64,000 bases of DNA from Mycolicibacterium goodii (GCF_022370755.2 NZ_CP092364.2:3472001-3536000); one strand, 5' to 3'. Shown: positions 8,239 to 18,800, counted from the stretch's first letter. The notes: generated by a model not told the origin, from the sequence alone. Made by a program: numbers and translations.

Positions 8239-9282
8239 TCAGTGGGTCAGCCGAATGTCGCGTAGCGCGGCGAGATCCGGAGCACCACAGCCGTGCAGGC
8301 AGATGCGGAGTTCATCGATGAGACTTTGCAGCCGATCGGCCACGGCGCCGGCGGATTCGATCGCGGCCGACAGGAGTGGGCGTGCGATGGCCACGACGTC
8401 GGCGCCGAGCGCGAACGCCTTGGCGGCGTCCATTCCGGTGCGGATGCCTCCCGAAGCGATCAGGGGAATACGCGGCAGGGCCTGCCGCACTTCGATGACC
8501 GCGCGCGCCGTCGGAACACCCCAGTCCGCCAGGTCCGGGTACCGCACGTAGCCGTACCGGACGAACTGCTCGACCCGCGACCATGATGTACCGCCCGCAC
8601 CGGCGACATCGATGGCCGACACCGGCACATCGTCGGAAGAGCCATCGGTCAGTTCGGCGACGGCGGCGGCACCGATGCCGTGCCCGACCTCTTTGAGGAT
8701 GAGCGGATATCCGATGGCAGGACCGATTTCCCGCAGCCGGCCACGAGATCCCGCGAAATCGGTGTCGCCGTTGGCCTGCATCGCCTCCTGCAACGGATTC
8801 GTGTGTACCGCGAGCGCGTCGGCGCCCACACGGCGCAACGCCTCGGTGATCAACGGCGCATTCGCATGAGTCAGCTGCGACAACCCGATGTTGCCGATCA
8901 GCAACACATCCGGCGCGACGTCCCGCACGGCGAAGCTGTCGAAGCGGTCCCTGGCCTGCTCGCCACGACGCAGCATGATCCGTTGTGAGCCCAGCATCAT
9001 CCCCACACCGAGTTTCTGCGCGGCCGCGGCGAGATTGCGGTTGATCGTCCCGGACAACTCGGCGCCGCCGGTCATTGCCCCGATCAGCACGGGGGCACGA
9101 AGCTTGGCGCCGAGGAACTGTGTCGTCAGGTCGATCTCGGTCAGGTTGGTCTGGGTCAACGCGTGATAGGGCAGACGGTAGCGCTCGAACCCGGTCGTCA
9201 CACCCTGGTAGTCGACGGCCTCGTTCAGGCACACGTCGATGTGATGCTGCTTGCGGGCCACCGCATCGCGGTCAGCGGCCAC
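8239..9282 (-). CDS. fni: Type 2 isopentenyl-diphosphate delta-isomerase
   Basis: A 347-residue FMN-dependent TIM barrel that interconverts IPP and DMAPP. It opens with [14 protein letters not shown], the typical N-terminal R-K-x2-H-I motif, has VLIGAMTGG in the first part of the barrel, and late in the protein [21 protein letters not shown], the phosphate/FMN loop. It starts with GTG at 9282. Facing the crt operon, it most likely balances the isoprene precursor pool for carotenoid synthesis; in M. aurum an idi gene also belongs to the pigment locus. Confidence 0.92.
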   Translation of the reverse strand: MAADRDAVARKQHHIDVCLNEAVDYQGVTTGFERYRLPYHALTQTNLTEIDLTTQFLGAKLRAPVLIGAMTGGAELSGTINRNLAAAAQKLGVGMMLGSQRIMLRRGEQARDRFDSFAVRDVAPDVLLIGNIGLSQLTHANAPLITEALRRVGADALAVHTNPLQEAMQANGDTDFAGSRGRLREIGPAIGYPLILKEVGHGIGAAAVAELTDGSSDDVPVSAIDVAGAGGTSWSRVEQFVRYGYVRYPDLADWGVPTARAVIEVRQALPRIPLIASGGIRTGMDAAKAFALGADVVAIARPLLSAAIESAGAVADRLQSLIDELRICLHGCGAPDLAALRDIRLTH

Positions 9283-9408
9283 GCGACACTCTCGGTGCAG
9301 TCATTGCCAACCCTCCCCCGTGAATGCGAGCGGTGGACCCGACGTAGGTGGACGTGAGTCGGTATACCCGTCTCGGCCGCGATTCATCGCGCCACCCGGG
9401 CACCGGTT

Positions 9409-9444
9409 GATTCGACCGGCGTCGAATCATTCCGCGCTTAGCGT
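9409..9444 (+). promoter_or_regulatory. Operator palindrome and leaderless -10 box of the MFS/ArsR operon
   Basis: GATTCGAC (9409-9416) and GTCGAATC (9421-9428) form a perfect 8-bp inverted repeat around CGGC. TAGCGT (9439-9444) is a TANNNT -10 box 6 nt before the MFS ATG, so the transcript would be leaderless and the palindrome would cover the -35 region. This is the expected place for repression by the ArsR-type protein encoded after the transporter. Binding by that protein is inference. Confidence 0.65.
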
Positions 9445-9450
9445 GCGGTC

Positions 9451-10860
9451 ATGGCTCACATACGTTCAGCTGTTCTGACGTTGATCGCCGCCTATCTGGG
9501 ACTTTTCATCGGCCTGATCGACGCGAATGCGGTCAACCTGGCGCTTCCGGCGATCAACCACGATCTGGGCGGCGGCGTCGCAGGCGGGCAGTGGACGATC
9601 GACGCCTACAACGTCACGTTCGCGTCGTTCCTGCTCACCGCGGGTTCTCTCGGTGATCGGTTCAGCAGGCGCCGACTGCTGCGCATCGGACTGGTCACCT
9701 TCGTGACGGCGTCCGTGGGGTGCGGTACGGCGCCGTCGCTGGCGGTGCTGCTCGCCGCGCGGGCAGTGCAGGGCGTCGGGGCGGCCCTGATGCTCCCGCA
9801 GGGGCTGGCACTGGCCGCCGCGGCGTTCCCGGAGCCCCGCGACCGTGCGCGCGTCACCGGTGGGTGGGCGATGGCGGCCGCGGGCAGCACGGCGCTCGGA
9901 CCACTGGTGGGTGGAGCGCTGGCCGAAACCATCGGATGGCGCTGGATCTTCTGGATCAACGTGCCGGTCGGCGTGTTGGCCATTGCGATGAGCGTGTCCC
10001 ATCTGCCGGATTCACACGATCCCGACGCGCAGCGCATCGACCTGCCCGGCCAGGTGTCGGCCGCGGTGGCGCTGTGCGCAGGCACGCTCGTCCTGGTCGA
10101 GGGGCACGATTGGCAGTGGTCCCAGCGCGTGGGGATCGGTGCGACAGCACTGGCCGCAACCGCGGCGTTCGTGGGCATCCAGCGGCGCAGCCCGCACCCG
10201 ATGCTGCCCCTGAACCTGTTCGGCAGTCGTCGGCTGGTGGGTGCGCTGCTCACGACGTTCGCCATGACATTCGGTATCTATGGCGTACTCCTGGTGAACA
10301 GCTTTGCTTTACAACAACTTCGAGGGTTCAGCGCGCTCGCGACGGCGGTCTGGTTCCTGCCCATGCCGCTGATGTACCTGTTGTTGATCCCGATCGCCAC
10401 CACGCTGGCGTGCCGCACCGGGCCGCGGCCTTCCATGGCGACGGGCCTGATGCTGATGGCGGCGGGCTCGCTGCTGTACGCCGCGGCAGGACCACTGGGC
10501 GCGATCTGGCAGCTGGAACTGTCCTTCGTGCTCGCCGGTGTGGGGCTCGCGCTGACCACGGGTCCGGCGGTGACATTGGCGATGGCCGCCGTCCCGGCGC
10601 GCCGGGCCGGCCTGGCGTCCGGGGTGGTGAATCTGTCACGGCTGCTGGGCATCACTGTCGGCGTCGCGGTGCTGGGTAGTGCCATGACGGCGGTCGGTGG
10701 CGTCGCGGGTGTGCGTACCGCACTGCTGCTGGGAGCATCATGTCAATTGGCGGGTGCGGTGGTGGCGCTGTGGCTGACCAGGCGGCCCGAGACACCGGCG
10801 CGCACCGTCGGCCCCGTCGACCCCGTCGACCCCGTCGACAAGGAGTCATCCCATGCGTGA
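9451..10860 (+). CDS. MFS drug exporter, DHA2 (14-TM) family
   Basis: A 469-residue integral membrane transporter of the EmrB/QacA type. It contains the motif A-like loop GSLGDRFSRRRLL after the second helix, motif C-like sequence in AAAGSTALGPLVGGALAE, and about 14 hydrophobic segments. Such proteins export hydrophobic drugs or dyes by proton antiport. The C-terminal tail carries a small repeat (PVDPVDPVDK) coded by tandem CCCGTCGA units. The stop overlaps the ArsR-type gene, so the pair forms an autoregulated operon. The substrate is unknown. Confidence 0.88.
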   Translation: MAHIRSAVLTLIAAYLGLFIGLIDANAVNLALPAINHDLGGGVAGGQWTIDAYNVTFASFLLTAGSLGDRFSRRRLLRIGLVTFVTASVGCGTAPSLAVLLAARAVQGVGAALMLPQGLALAAAAFPEPRDRARVTGGWAMAAAGSTALGPLVGGALAETIGWRWIFWINVPVGVLAIAMSVSHLPDSHDPDAQRIDLPGQVSAAVALCAGTLVLVEGHDWQWSQRVGIGATALAATAAFVGIQRRSPHPMLPLNLFGSRRLVGALLTTFAMTFGIYGVLLVNSFALQQLRGFSALATAVWFLPMPLMYLLLIPIATTLACRTGPRPSMATGLMLMAAGSLLYAAAGPLGAIWQLELSFVLAGVGLALTTGPAVTLAMAAVPARRAGLASGVVNLSRLLGITVGVAVLGSAMTAVGGVAGVRTALLLGASCQLAGAVVALWLTRRPETPARTVGPVDPVDPVDKESSHA

Positions 10861-11602
10861 GGCACAGGAACTTGCCACCGCGACCGAGGCGGACATCGCC
10901 TCGGTGGCCGCCCTGCTGTCCGACCCGGCCCGCTGCAAAGTACTGCTGGCGCTCGATGACGGACGCGCCCTGCCGGCAAGCGTCCTGGCCGAGGAAGCCG
11001 GTATCAGCAGCGCCACCGCCAGCAGCCATCTCGCCAAGCTCACCGACGCGGGCCTGCTGGCCGTGCGCAGCCAGGGGCGCCACCGCTATTACCGCCTGGC
11101 GGGACCTGAGGTCGCGGCGCTGATCGAGCAACTGGGCCGGTTGGCGCCGGCCCGGCCGGTCACGTCGCTGCGCGAGGGCACAAGAGCGGCGCGGCTCCGC
11201 TCGGCGCGAACCTGCTACGACCACATCGCCGGTGGGCTCGGGGTCCAGATCATGGGCCGTCTGCTGGAACTGGAGATCCTCACTGGAGGTGACGGGTTGT
11301 TCCACGCCGACGGCGCCGATCGGCTCAGCGCCCCAGGCCACGACGTGACCTACGAACTAACCGGGCTGCAGCAGGCATGTGCAGCTCCGACACCTTCTTC
11401 GCGTGGTCGGCGGCGATCGGGGGCCTGGCGTGGCTCGCCGTGGTCGCGACCTGCGTTGCAGTTGGCCGTCGTCCCAGTTTGTTCAAGTGAACCGCGTCTG
11501 ATGCGGCAGGACACCAAACGCCGTTGCCTCCGGGCGGTTCAACCAAGACAAGAACTGAGCCGTCCACATTCTCTACATGCGAGACGGGCGGCGGTCATGT
11601 AG
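10853..11602 (+). pseudogene. ArsR-family regulator, C-terminus replaced at a breakpoint
   Basis: The ATG at 10853 has AAGGAG 7 nt upstream and overlaps the MFS stop. Residues 1 to about 170 are a normal ArsR winged-helix repressor, with the recognition helix in ISSATASSHLAKLTDAGLL and the wing RSQGRHRYYRL, followed by the start of the usual C-terminal domain (TCYDHIAGGLGVQIMGRLLE). After about YELTG (near 11360) the sequence stops looking like this family: the last 80 residues are Arg/Ser/Pro-rich and not domain-like. The DNA-binding half may still work, but the effector or dimer part is cut. This is the left edge of the block of displaced genes. Confidence 0.6.
11377..11490 (+). other. 37-aa membrane-peptide ORF at the left junction
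   Basis: ATG at 11377 opens a 37-codon frame: a short polar start (MCSSDTFFAWS), one clear hydrophobic helix (AAIGGLAWLAVVATCVAVG) and a basic end (RRPSLFK). It lies out of frame with the ArsR extension, at the point where ArsR similarity ends. The helix followed by Arg-Arg looks like the last segment of a membrane protein, so this is probably the 3' end of a truncated gene joined to arsR rather than a functional small gene. No ribosome binding site is evident. Confidence 0.3.
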
Positions 11603-11674
11603 GAACCGAACAACTCGGCCGCTGCGACGCCCCACGGGGAACGGCTTGATTGAGGACGGCGCGGCAATCGTTCT

Positions 11675-11680
11675 TACTAT
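11675..11680 (+). promoter_or_regulatory. Leaderless -10 box of the GNAT pseudogene
   Basis: TACTAT lies 6 nt before the GTG at 11687, the spacing of a leaderless mycobacterial start. It supports the GTG as the original start of the broken acetyltransferase gene. Confidence 0.45.
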
Positions 11681-11686
11681 TGGCTG

Positions 11687-12082
11687 GTGATCGAATTGAG
11701 GCCGCTGGTTGAGGGAGACGTCGCGGCCCATATGGCTGGCGAGGATGCTGCTGTGATCGAGTGGCTCACCGGCGCTGCGGCGACGTGGGATTCGACGGCC
11801 CTTCACTTCGAGATGTTGGCGTCCAACGCGGCTCGCTGCGAGGGTAAGCGAGGCTTCGGGGTATGGCTCGAGGAGAAGTTGGCCGGTTACATATTCGATG
11901 ACTTCGCGGCCAAGCGACTGGGCCACCGGGCAGTAGTGGCGTCGCCAACATTCCCCGCAGTATTCGCCGGAGTCATTCAGCGGCACTTCCTGCGCCGCGT
12001 GGAACTGTCTGAACAACGGTGGATCTGGTCTTGGTCTGACACGCCGAGCGTGAGCTTGGCGGGAAGGACTGACGACGCCTAG
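11687..12082 (+). pseudogene. GNAT acetyltransferase, truncated after about 65 residues
   Basis: The first 65 residues (IELRPLVEGDVAAH, WLTGAAATWDSTALHFEMLA, FGVWLEEKLAGYI) look like the N-terminal half of a RimJ/RimL-type N-acetyltransferase. Just where the acetyl-CoA-binding half should follow, the frame changes character (FDDFAAKRLGHRAVV and a Trp/Ser-rich tail) and no A-motif R/Q-x-x-G-x-G/A is present in the rest. I read it as a gene whose 3' half was lost in a deletion or rearrangement. The 131-residue product is unlikely to be active. Confidence 0.45.
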
Positions 12083-12244
12083 AAACCACCCTCTGAGTCC
12101 TTGACGACGGACGAAACGGGCAGCCGCAGAGGGTCTCGTCGTTGGAGCACCTGGTGCGTGCCCGCGCGTTCTCGGAGTATGGTTCTCCATGCAGCTGGTC
12201 TGCCAACCCACGTGCGTACGTGCGGTCGGCATCGAACAGTCCAC

Positions 12245-12420
12245 GCTTATACAGGTGGCTGTGAGAGGGAACCCGGTGAGAATCCGGGACTGTCCCGCAG
12301 CGGTATACAGGAACGACAGTCGTCATAGGCACTGGGGTGGGACTACCACACTGGGAAGCGACGGCCAGTAGGAGCATCGATCCGGTGCGCGCCTGTGAGT
12401 CCGAAGACCTGCCAGCTGTG
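12245..12420 (+). promoter_or_regulatory. Cobalamin (adenosylcobalamin) riboswitch upstream of metE
   Basis: The region contains the conserved landmarks of the B12 aptamer in order: AGAGGGAACCCGGTGAGAAT (12264-12283) followed by CCGGGACTGTCCCGCAGCGG, then GGCACTGGGG as the B12-box-like element near 12328-12337, TGGGAAGCG near 12353, and AGTCCGAAGACCTGCCA near 12398-12414. It ends about 130 nt before the metE start. In mycobacteria metE, the B12-independent methionine synthase, is repressed through such a riboswitch when cobalamin is available. Confidence 0.9.
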
Positions 12421-12426
12421 CCGGGC

Positions 12427-12445
12427 GCGCCGCGCTCGGCGGCGC
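12427..12445 (+). terminator. Possible riboswitch expression-platform hairpin
   Basis: GCGCCGC (12427-12433) and GCGGCGC (12439-12445) pair perfectly around GCTCG, just after the aptamer. There is no U-tract, so it may act as a Rho-independent-like stop, a pause, or part of an alternative fold. The role is inference. Confidence 0.4.
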
Positions 12446-12545
12446 ATCGCCTCGCGGAAAGGGCGCATGGCCGGGTGGGGTGTCGAACCGTGCCCGTCGA
12501 CGTCCGTGGGTGATGCGTTCATCCGTCGTATCTGAAGGACGTTTG

Positions 12546-14807
12546 ATGGCAACACCATTCATCGCAACCATTCTGGGCGCGCCGCGCATCGGGCCAAATC
12601 GCGAGCTCAAACGTGCGATCGAGGGCTATTGGGCCGGTCGCCTGCGCCGATCCGAGCTCGAGCAGGCCGCCGAGGATCTCCGCCGGAACACGTTGACTTC
12701 ACTGGCCGCGGCAGGCCTGGACTCCGTTCCGGTCAACACGTTCTCCTACTACGACCAGGTTCTCGACACCGCCGTGCTATTGGGCGCGCTGCCAGCGCGA
12801 GTCCTGTCGATTTCCGACTCCCTGGACCGCTACTTCGCCGCGGCCCGCGGCACGGCCGATGTGCCGCCTCTGGAGATGACCAAGTGGTTCGACACGAACT
12901 ACCACTACATCGTTCCGGAGATCGCACCGGACACCGTCTTCACCCTCCATCCCGAGAAGGTGCTTGCCGAGTTCGCCGAAGCCAGGACCCTGGGCGTTTC
13001 CGCCCGCCCGGTGCTGATCGGACCGGTCACCTTCCTGGCACTGAGCAAAGCCGTTGACGGCGGTGTGCCACCCATCGAGCGCATCGACGAGCTTGTCCCC
13101 CTGTACTCCGAACTGCTGACCAGATTGGCCGACGCAGGGGCCGAGTGGGTGCAAATCGACGAACCGGTGTTGGTCACCGATCAGTTGAATGACGCCACCG
13201 AGCTGGCGCACCGCGTGTACACCGAGATCGCCGGGGGCACACGCCGGCCCGCAATCGTCGTCGCGACGTACTTCGGCGGACTCGACGGCGCTTTGGTCGC
13301 ACTGGCCCGTACACCGGTCGAGGCGATCGCCCTCGACTTGGTGGCCGGCGATGTGCAGGCCGTGAGGTCGATCGCCGAACTTGCCGACAAGTTGGTCGTC
13401 GCCGGCGTCGTCGACGGGCGCAATGTCTGGCGCACCAACCTGGAGAACGCGCTGGACACGCTCACCGCTCTTCAGGGCTCGGTCGGCGCTGTGGCCGTCT
13501 CGACGTCGTGTTCCACGATGCACGTGCCGTACGCCCTGGATGCCGAGTCGGGTCTCGACGACTCCTTGCGGACCTGGTTGGCGTTCGGGGACGAGAAGGT
13601 GTTCGAGGTTGCGACTCTGGCGGCCGCGCTACGCGACGGCCGCGAGTGTGTCGCCGCCGAGATCGATGCCTCGAATTCGGCGGTTGCGAGCCGTGCTGGC
13701 GATCCCCGACTTCACGTGGACGCGGTCCGCGCTCGCCTGTCGGCCGTGGTGACTGAAGGCGCCGCGCGCAGTCCGGCGTCCGAACGCCGCCGGGCCCAGG
13801 ATGCGCGACTGAATCTGCCTCCTCTTCCGACGACAACCATCGGCTCCTATCCGCAGACTCCCGACATCCGTAACGCAAGGGCGGCGCTGCGTTCGGGAGC
13901 CGTCACCGCTGAGGAGTACCAGCAGCAGATGCGGGACGAGATCACCAAGGTGATCCGTCTGCAGGAGGACATCGGACTCGACGTTCTGGTACACGGGGAG
14001 CCGGAGCGCAACGACATGGTCCAGTACTTCGCCGAACAACTGGACGGCTTTTTCGCCACGGAGAACGGTTGGGTGCAGTCTTACGGAACCCGGTGTGTTC
14101 GTCCGCCCATCCTGTTCGGCGACGTGGTTCGGCGGAGGCCGATGACCGTGGAATGGTCGACCTTTGCGCAGTCGCTGACCGACAAGCCGGTCAAGGGCAT
14201 GCTCACAGGCCCGGTGACGATCCTCGCCTGGTCTTTCGTTCGCGACGACCAACCGTTGGCCGACACGGCGAATCAGATCGCGCTCGCAATCCGTGACGAG
14301 ACGAAGGATCTGCAGGGCGCCGGGATCGCGATCATCCAGGTTGACGAACCCGCTCTGCGCGAACTGCTTCCGTTGCGCGCCAAGGAACAGGGCTCATACC
14401 TGGAGTGGGCTGTCGGGGCGTTCCGGTTGGCCACCTCTGGCGTCGACGACGCGACGCAAATCCACACTCACCTGTGCTATTCGGAGTTCGGTGAGGTCAT
14501 CGGTGCGATCGCTGACCTCGACGCGGATGTCACCTCCATCGAGGCCGCACGATCACACATGGAAGTCCTGGAAGATCTCAACTCCGTCGGCTTCTCCAAC
14601 AGTGTCGGACCGGGCGTCTACGACATCCACTCCCCGCGCGTACCATCCACCGAGGAGATGATCACCGCGTTGCGGGAGGCCATGAATGCCATTCCGGCCG
14701 AACGGCTCTGGGTCAATCCCGACTGCGGACTGAAGACGCGACGGACTGATGAGGTGACGGCCGCGCTGCAGAACATGGTGGCTGCCGCTCAGGCCGTCCG
14801 TCCCTGA
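12546..14807 (+). CDS. metE: Cobalamin-independent methionine synthase
   Basis: A 753-residue 5-methyltetrahydropteroyltriglutamate-homocysteine methyltransferase, the usual length for MetE. Zinc ligands are visible: H642 and C644 in [10 protein letters not shown] and C727 in [11 protein letters not shown]. The N-terminal half is the duplicated barrel ([19 protein letters not shown]) and the catalytic half begins near [12 protein letters not shown]. The ATG at 12546 was chosen because GAAGGA (12534-12539) precedes it and the product begins [11 protein letters not shown]; an in-frame start at 12480 would lie inside the leader. Expression is expected to fall when B12 is present because of the upstream riboswitch. 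Confidence 0.95.
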   Translation: MATPFIATILGAPRIGPNRELKRAIEGYWAGRLRRSELEQAAEDLRRNTLTSLAAAGLDSVPVNTFSYYDQVLDTAVLLGALPARVLSISDSLDRYFAAARGTADVPPLEMTKWFDTNYHYIVPEIAPDTVFTLHPEKVLAEFAEARTLGVSARPVLIGPVTFLALSKAVDGGVPPIERIDELVPLYSELLTRLADAGAEWVQIDEPVLVTDQLNDATELAHRVYTEIAGGTRRPAIVVATYFGGLDGALVALARTPVEAIALDLVAGDVQAVRSIAELADKLVVAGVVDGRNVWRTNLENALDTLTALQGSVGAVAVSTSCSTMHVPYALDAESGLDDSLRTWLAFGDEKVFEVATLAAALRDGRECVAAEIDASNSAVASRAGDPRLHVDAVRARLSAVVTEGAARSPASERRRAQDARLNLPPLPTTTIGSYPQTPDIRNARAALRSGAVTAEEYQQQMRDEITKVIRLQEDIGLDVLVHGEPERNDMVQYFAEQLDGFFATENGWVQSYGTRCVRPPILFGDVVRRRPMTVEWSTFAQSLTDKPVKGMLTGPVTILAWSFVRDDQPLADTANQIALAIRDETKDLQGAGIAIIQVDEPALRELLPLRAKEQGSYLEWAVGAFRLATSGVDDATQIHTHLCYSEFGEVIGAIADLDADVTSIEAARSHMEVLEDLNSVGFSNSVGPGVYDIHSPRVPSTEEMITALREAMNAIPAERLWVNPDCGLKTRRTDEVTAALQNMVAAAQAVRP

Positions 14808-14813
14808 CCCGAT

Positions 14814-14855
14814 CTGCGCGTTGCGCCCCGACCGCTGACGGGGCGCAACGCGCAG
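14814..14855 (+). terminator. 16-bp perfect hairpin between metE and the MTHFR-like gene
   Basis: The arms 14814-14829 and 14840-14855 are exact reverse complements (CTGCGCGTTGCGCCCC on the left) around a 10-nt loop. It begins 7 nt after the metE stop. There is no T-run, as is common for mycobacterial terminators. The next start codon is only 21 nt further on, so it probably limits read-through from metE. Confidence 0.65.
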
Positions 14856-14875
14856 CACACCCATTTTGGAGCACC

Positions 14876-15676
14876 GTGCCGCTGAACACCATTGCCCTCG
14901 AACTGGTCCCGCCGAACCTCGACCTCGGGGTCGACCATGCGCGCGCCGAGGCGGGAAAGGTCTTGCGCTACGCAGACCAATCCGGCATCACCGGACAGAT
15001 CCGCCACGTCATGGTCCCCGGCATGATCGCCGAGGACGATGATCGCCCGGTGGAGATGAAGCCGAAATTCGACGTGCTGGACTACTGGTCGCTCATCAGC
15101 CCGCAACTGCCCGGTGTCTCAGGCCTCTGCACACAGGTGACCTCATTCCTGGGCGAGCCCGCACTGCGGGACCGGGTCACTGCGCTGAAGCGCTCCGGGA
15201 TCGACGTGGTGATCTTCGTCGGGATCCCCCGGACGATGAACGACGGCGACGGTGACGGCGTCGCTCCCAGCGACGCGCTCTCCATGTTCTCCAACGACAT
15301 CCCACATCGCGGGGCGATTCCGATCCCCACCCGCGACGGCGAACTAGACCGCTTCGCGGCGAAGTGCAACAGCGGCGCCACCGTCGGTATGACACAACTC
15401 CTCTATTCGGATGCGGTCGTCGACTTTCTGAACCGGTTCGCCCAATACAGCCCCCGCCGCCCGGAGGTCCTGCTCTCGTTCGGCTTTGTGCCCCGGATTG
15501 AGCGCAGGATCGGCCTGATCGACTGGCTCATCCGTGATGCGGGCAACCCCGGCGTCGCAAAAGAGCAGGCATTCGTGCGTGAACTGTCCGCCGCCGAACC
15601 CGTCGCGAAACGACGCCTGCTGCTGGACCTGTACCGGCGCATTATCGACGATGTGCTCCACCTGGGCTTTCCCTGA
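14876..15676 (+). CDS. MTHFR-like (MetF-type) protein with a 3' frameshift
   Basis: The GTG at 14876 has TTGGAG 5 nt upstream. The 266-residue frame is a TIM-barrel methylenetetrahydrofolate reductase-like protein of the mycobacterial non-canonical type (similar to Rv2172c): LVPPNLDLGVDHARAEAGKV, GVSGLCTQVTSFL, FVGIPRTMNDGDGDGVAPSD, VGMTQLLYSDAVVDFL. It would supply methyl-tetrahydrofolate to MetE. It ends early at HLGFP-stop, but a second frame starting at 15673 continues LSLHFEAPYGICGPAFDTFA and EMLAYWSP to a TGA at 15784-15786, as in the family C-terminus. One C missing from a CCCC run near 15670 would explain this. The gene is either recently damaged or has a base-calling error. Confidence 0.75.
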   Translation: MPLNTIALELVPPNLDLGVDHARAEAGKVLRYADQSGITGQIRHVMVPGMIAEDDDRPVEMKPKFDVLDYWSLISPQLPGVSGLCTQVTSFLGEPALRDRVTALKRSGIDVVIFVGIPRTMNDGDGDGVAPSDALSMFSNDIPHRGAIPIPTRDGELDRFAAKCNSGATVGMTQLLYSDAVVDFLNRFAQYSPRRPEVLLSFGFVPRIERRIGLIDWLIRDAGNPGVAKEQAFVRELSAAEPVAKRRLLLDLYRRIIDDVLHLGFP

Positions 15677-15793
15677 GCCTGCACTTCGAGGCACCGTACG
15701 GCATCTGCGGCCCCGCCTTCGACACGTTCGCCGAGATGCTCGCGTACTGGTCGCCCGTTCTCGGCGCCTCAGCGTACCGACGGTGAACCGGCC

Positions 15794-15820
15794 GGATCTG
15801 GCCGAATCCGGGCCAGATCC
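15794..15820. terminator. Bidirectional terminator between MTHFR-like gene and pyc
   Basis: GGATCTGGCC (15794-15803) and GGCCAGATCC (15811-15820) form a perfect 10-bp stem around a 7-nt loop. It lies 8 nt after the frameshift-corrected end of the MTHFR-like gene (15786) and 9 nt after the pyc stop on the other strand, which supports 15786 as the original gene end. Confidence 0.6.
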
Positions 15821-15828
15821 AACCGGAC

Positions 15829-18800
15829 TCAGCCGATCACCGCGAGCAGATCGCCCGCCTCCACCTGTGCCGTTGCTTTGACAGCGATGCGCTGCACAGT
15901 TCCGGCCTTGGGCGCAGTGATGGCGGCCTCCATCTTCATCGCCTCTATTGACCCCACGGTGTCACCGCCGTTGACGGTGTCACCGGGCGCGACCACCATG
16001 GTCACCATTCCGGCGAACGGCGCAGCGAGGTGATCGGGGTTGGACCGGTCCGCCCGCTCGGCCGTCGGCGCGTAGGCGTCGATACTGTGGTCACGCACCG
16101 CCACCGGTCTCAGTTGACCGTTGATGACGCACATGACTGTGCGCATGCCCGACTCGTCAGGTTCGCTGATCGCCTCGAGACCGATGAGGAGTTCCACACC
16201 CGGTTCGAGTCGTACCCGGTGCTCCTCCCCCTGCCGCAGCCCATAGAAGAACTGGTTGGCCGACAGCCCGCTGGTGTCGCCGTACTGCTCCCGGTGCTCG
16301 AGATACTCCCGGGTGGGCCCAGGGAAGAGAAGCCTGTTGAGCACCGCCTGTCGCTTCGGCCCGGGTGCGCTCAGCGCATTCTCGTCTTCTGCGTTCAGGG
16401 GCTGCTCGCCCTGCGGGATGTCGCGGCCCGCAAGTGCGTTGGTGCGCAGGGGTTCCGGCCACCCGCCGGGTGGATCGCCGAGCTCTCCGTGGAGGAATCC
16501 GATGACGCTGTCGGGAATGTCGTAGCGGCGCAGGTCGGCGGCGAACTCGTCGGCGTCTACTCCGGCACCGGCCAGGGCCAGCGCGAGATCACCCACCACC
16601 TTGCTCGACGGCGTGACCTTGACCAGCCGTCCGAGCACTCGATCAGCTCCCGCGTACGCGTCCTCGATGTCCTCGAAGCGGTCTCCCAAGCCCAGTGCCA
16701 CGGCCTGCTGACGCAGGTTGCTCAGCTGCCCACCCGGGATCTCGTGCGAGTACACCCTTCCGGTCGGCGCCGGCAGTCCCGATTCGAACGGCGCGTACAC
16801 CCTCCTCAGCGCCTCCCAGTAGGGCTCGAGGTCACAGACCGCCTGCAGCGACAGCCCAGTATCGTACGGGGTGTGGGCGGCTGCGGCGACGATTGAACTG
16901 AGCGCGGGCTGGCTGGTGGTCCCTGCCAGGGGCGCGGCCGCACCATCGACCGCCGACGCTCCCGATGCCCATGCTGCGGTATAGGTGGCCAACTGGCCGC
17001 CAGGGGTGTCATGGGTGTGCACATGGACCGGTAGGCCAAATCGAGACGTCAACGCGGACACCAACTGCGCAGCTGCGGCCGGGCGCAACAGCCCCGCCAT
17101 GTCCTTGATCGCCAGCACATGCGCTCCCGCCTCAACGATCTGTTCTGCCAGACGCAACCAGTAGTCGAGGGTGTACAGGCCCTCGCCAGCGTTCAACAGG
17201 TCACCGGTATAGGACATGGCGACCTCGGCGACGGCAGTGCCGGTGGCACGGACCGCATCGATGGCCGGCCGCATCGAATCCACACTGTTGAGCGCGTCGA
17301 AGATTCGGAAGATGTCCACACCGGTGCGGGCCGCCTCGTCGACGAAGGCCTCGGTCACCCGAACCGGATAAGGCGTGTAGCCCACGGTGTTCCGTCCGCG
17401 CAGCAGCATCTGCAGGCAGATGTTCGGGATCGCCTCACGCAGCGCGGCCAACCGCTCCCACGGGTCCTCCTTGAGGAACCGCAGGGCGACGTCATACGTC
17501 GCTCCACCCCAACACTCGACTGACAGCAGCTGAGGCATCATCCGCGCGATGTGGGGCGCCACCGCCACCAGACCGCTCGTGCGCACTCGGGTTGCGAGCT
17601 CAGACTGGTGGGCGTCACGGAAAGTCGTGTCGGTCACCAGAACACCCGAATGCGCGCGCATCCAGTCGGCGAATCCCTGCGGCCCCAGTCGATTCAGCAG
17701 CTGTTTCGATCCGTCCGGCGCCGGCTCACTCAGATCGACTGGCGGCAGCTTGTCGTGTGGGTACACCCGAGTCGGACGCGGGCCGTGTGGCTGGTTGACC
17801 GTGACGTCGGCGAGGTAGCGCAGGATCTTCGTCCCCCGGTCGGCGCTGGCGCGGGCCGTCAGCAGCCAAGGGCGTTCGTCGATGAATCCTGTGGTCACCC
17901 GACCGGCGACAAAGTCCGGGTCCTCCAGGACAGCCTGCAGAAAGCCGACATTGGTTGCCACGCCACGGATCCTGAACTCGGCGACCGCGCGCCGAGCACG
18001 ACGCACCGCAGTGTTGAAATCCGTTCCTCGACAGGTCAGTTTGACCAACATGGAGTCGAAGTGGGCGCTGATCTCCGCGCCGACGTGCGTACCGCCGTCC
18101 AACCGGATTCCGGCCCCACCCGGTGACCGATAGGTGGTGATCCTGCCGGTGTCCGGTCGAAAAGCGTCTGCAGGATCCTCGGTGGTGATTCGGCACTGCA
18201 GTGCGGCACCACGCACTGCTATCGACTCCTGCTCCAGGCCGAGGTCGCCGAGGGACGCTCCGGCGGCGATCTGGAGCTGCGCGGACACCAGATCGACATC
18301 GGTCACCTCCTCGGTGACGGTGTGTTCCACCTGAATCCTCGGATTCATCTCGATGAACACGTAGTTTCCGTGCTCGTCGACCAGGAACTCCACCGTGCCG
18401 GCACACGTGTACCCGATGGACCGCGCGAAGGCGACGGCGTCGGCACACATCCGTTTGCGTACCAGCGGATCGAGGTTCGGTGCGGGTGCCAACTCGACAA
18501 CCTTCTGGTGCCGACGTTGAACGCTGCAGTCGCGCTCATACAGATGCACGACCTCGCCGTGCCCGTCGGCCACGATCTGCACCTCGATGTGACGGGGGTT
18601 GACCACAGCCTGTTCCAGAAACACCGTCGCGTCGCCGAACGCCGACTCCGCCTCCCGACTCGCTGCGGTGATCGCCGCAGGCAGGTCTGCGGGACGGTCC
18701 ACCCGGCGCATGCCCCGGCCGCCCCCGCCGGCGACGGCTTTGACGAATACCGGGAACTGCATGTCCTCGGCGGCAGCGATCAACTCCTCGACATCGCTGG

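Noticed and set aside
8065..8263. Possible extra gene between the Rieske gene and the IPP isomerase
   Set aside because: The frame has a helix-like segment but no start codon or ribosome binding site, so it is kept only as a possible relic.
10801..10850. CCCGTCGA tandem repeats at the MFS 3' end
   Set aside because: Three short units coding a Pro-Val-Asp tail; a simple sequence slip with no sign of function.
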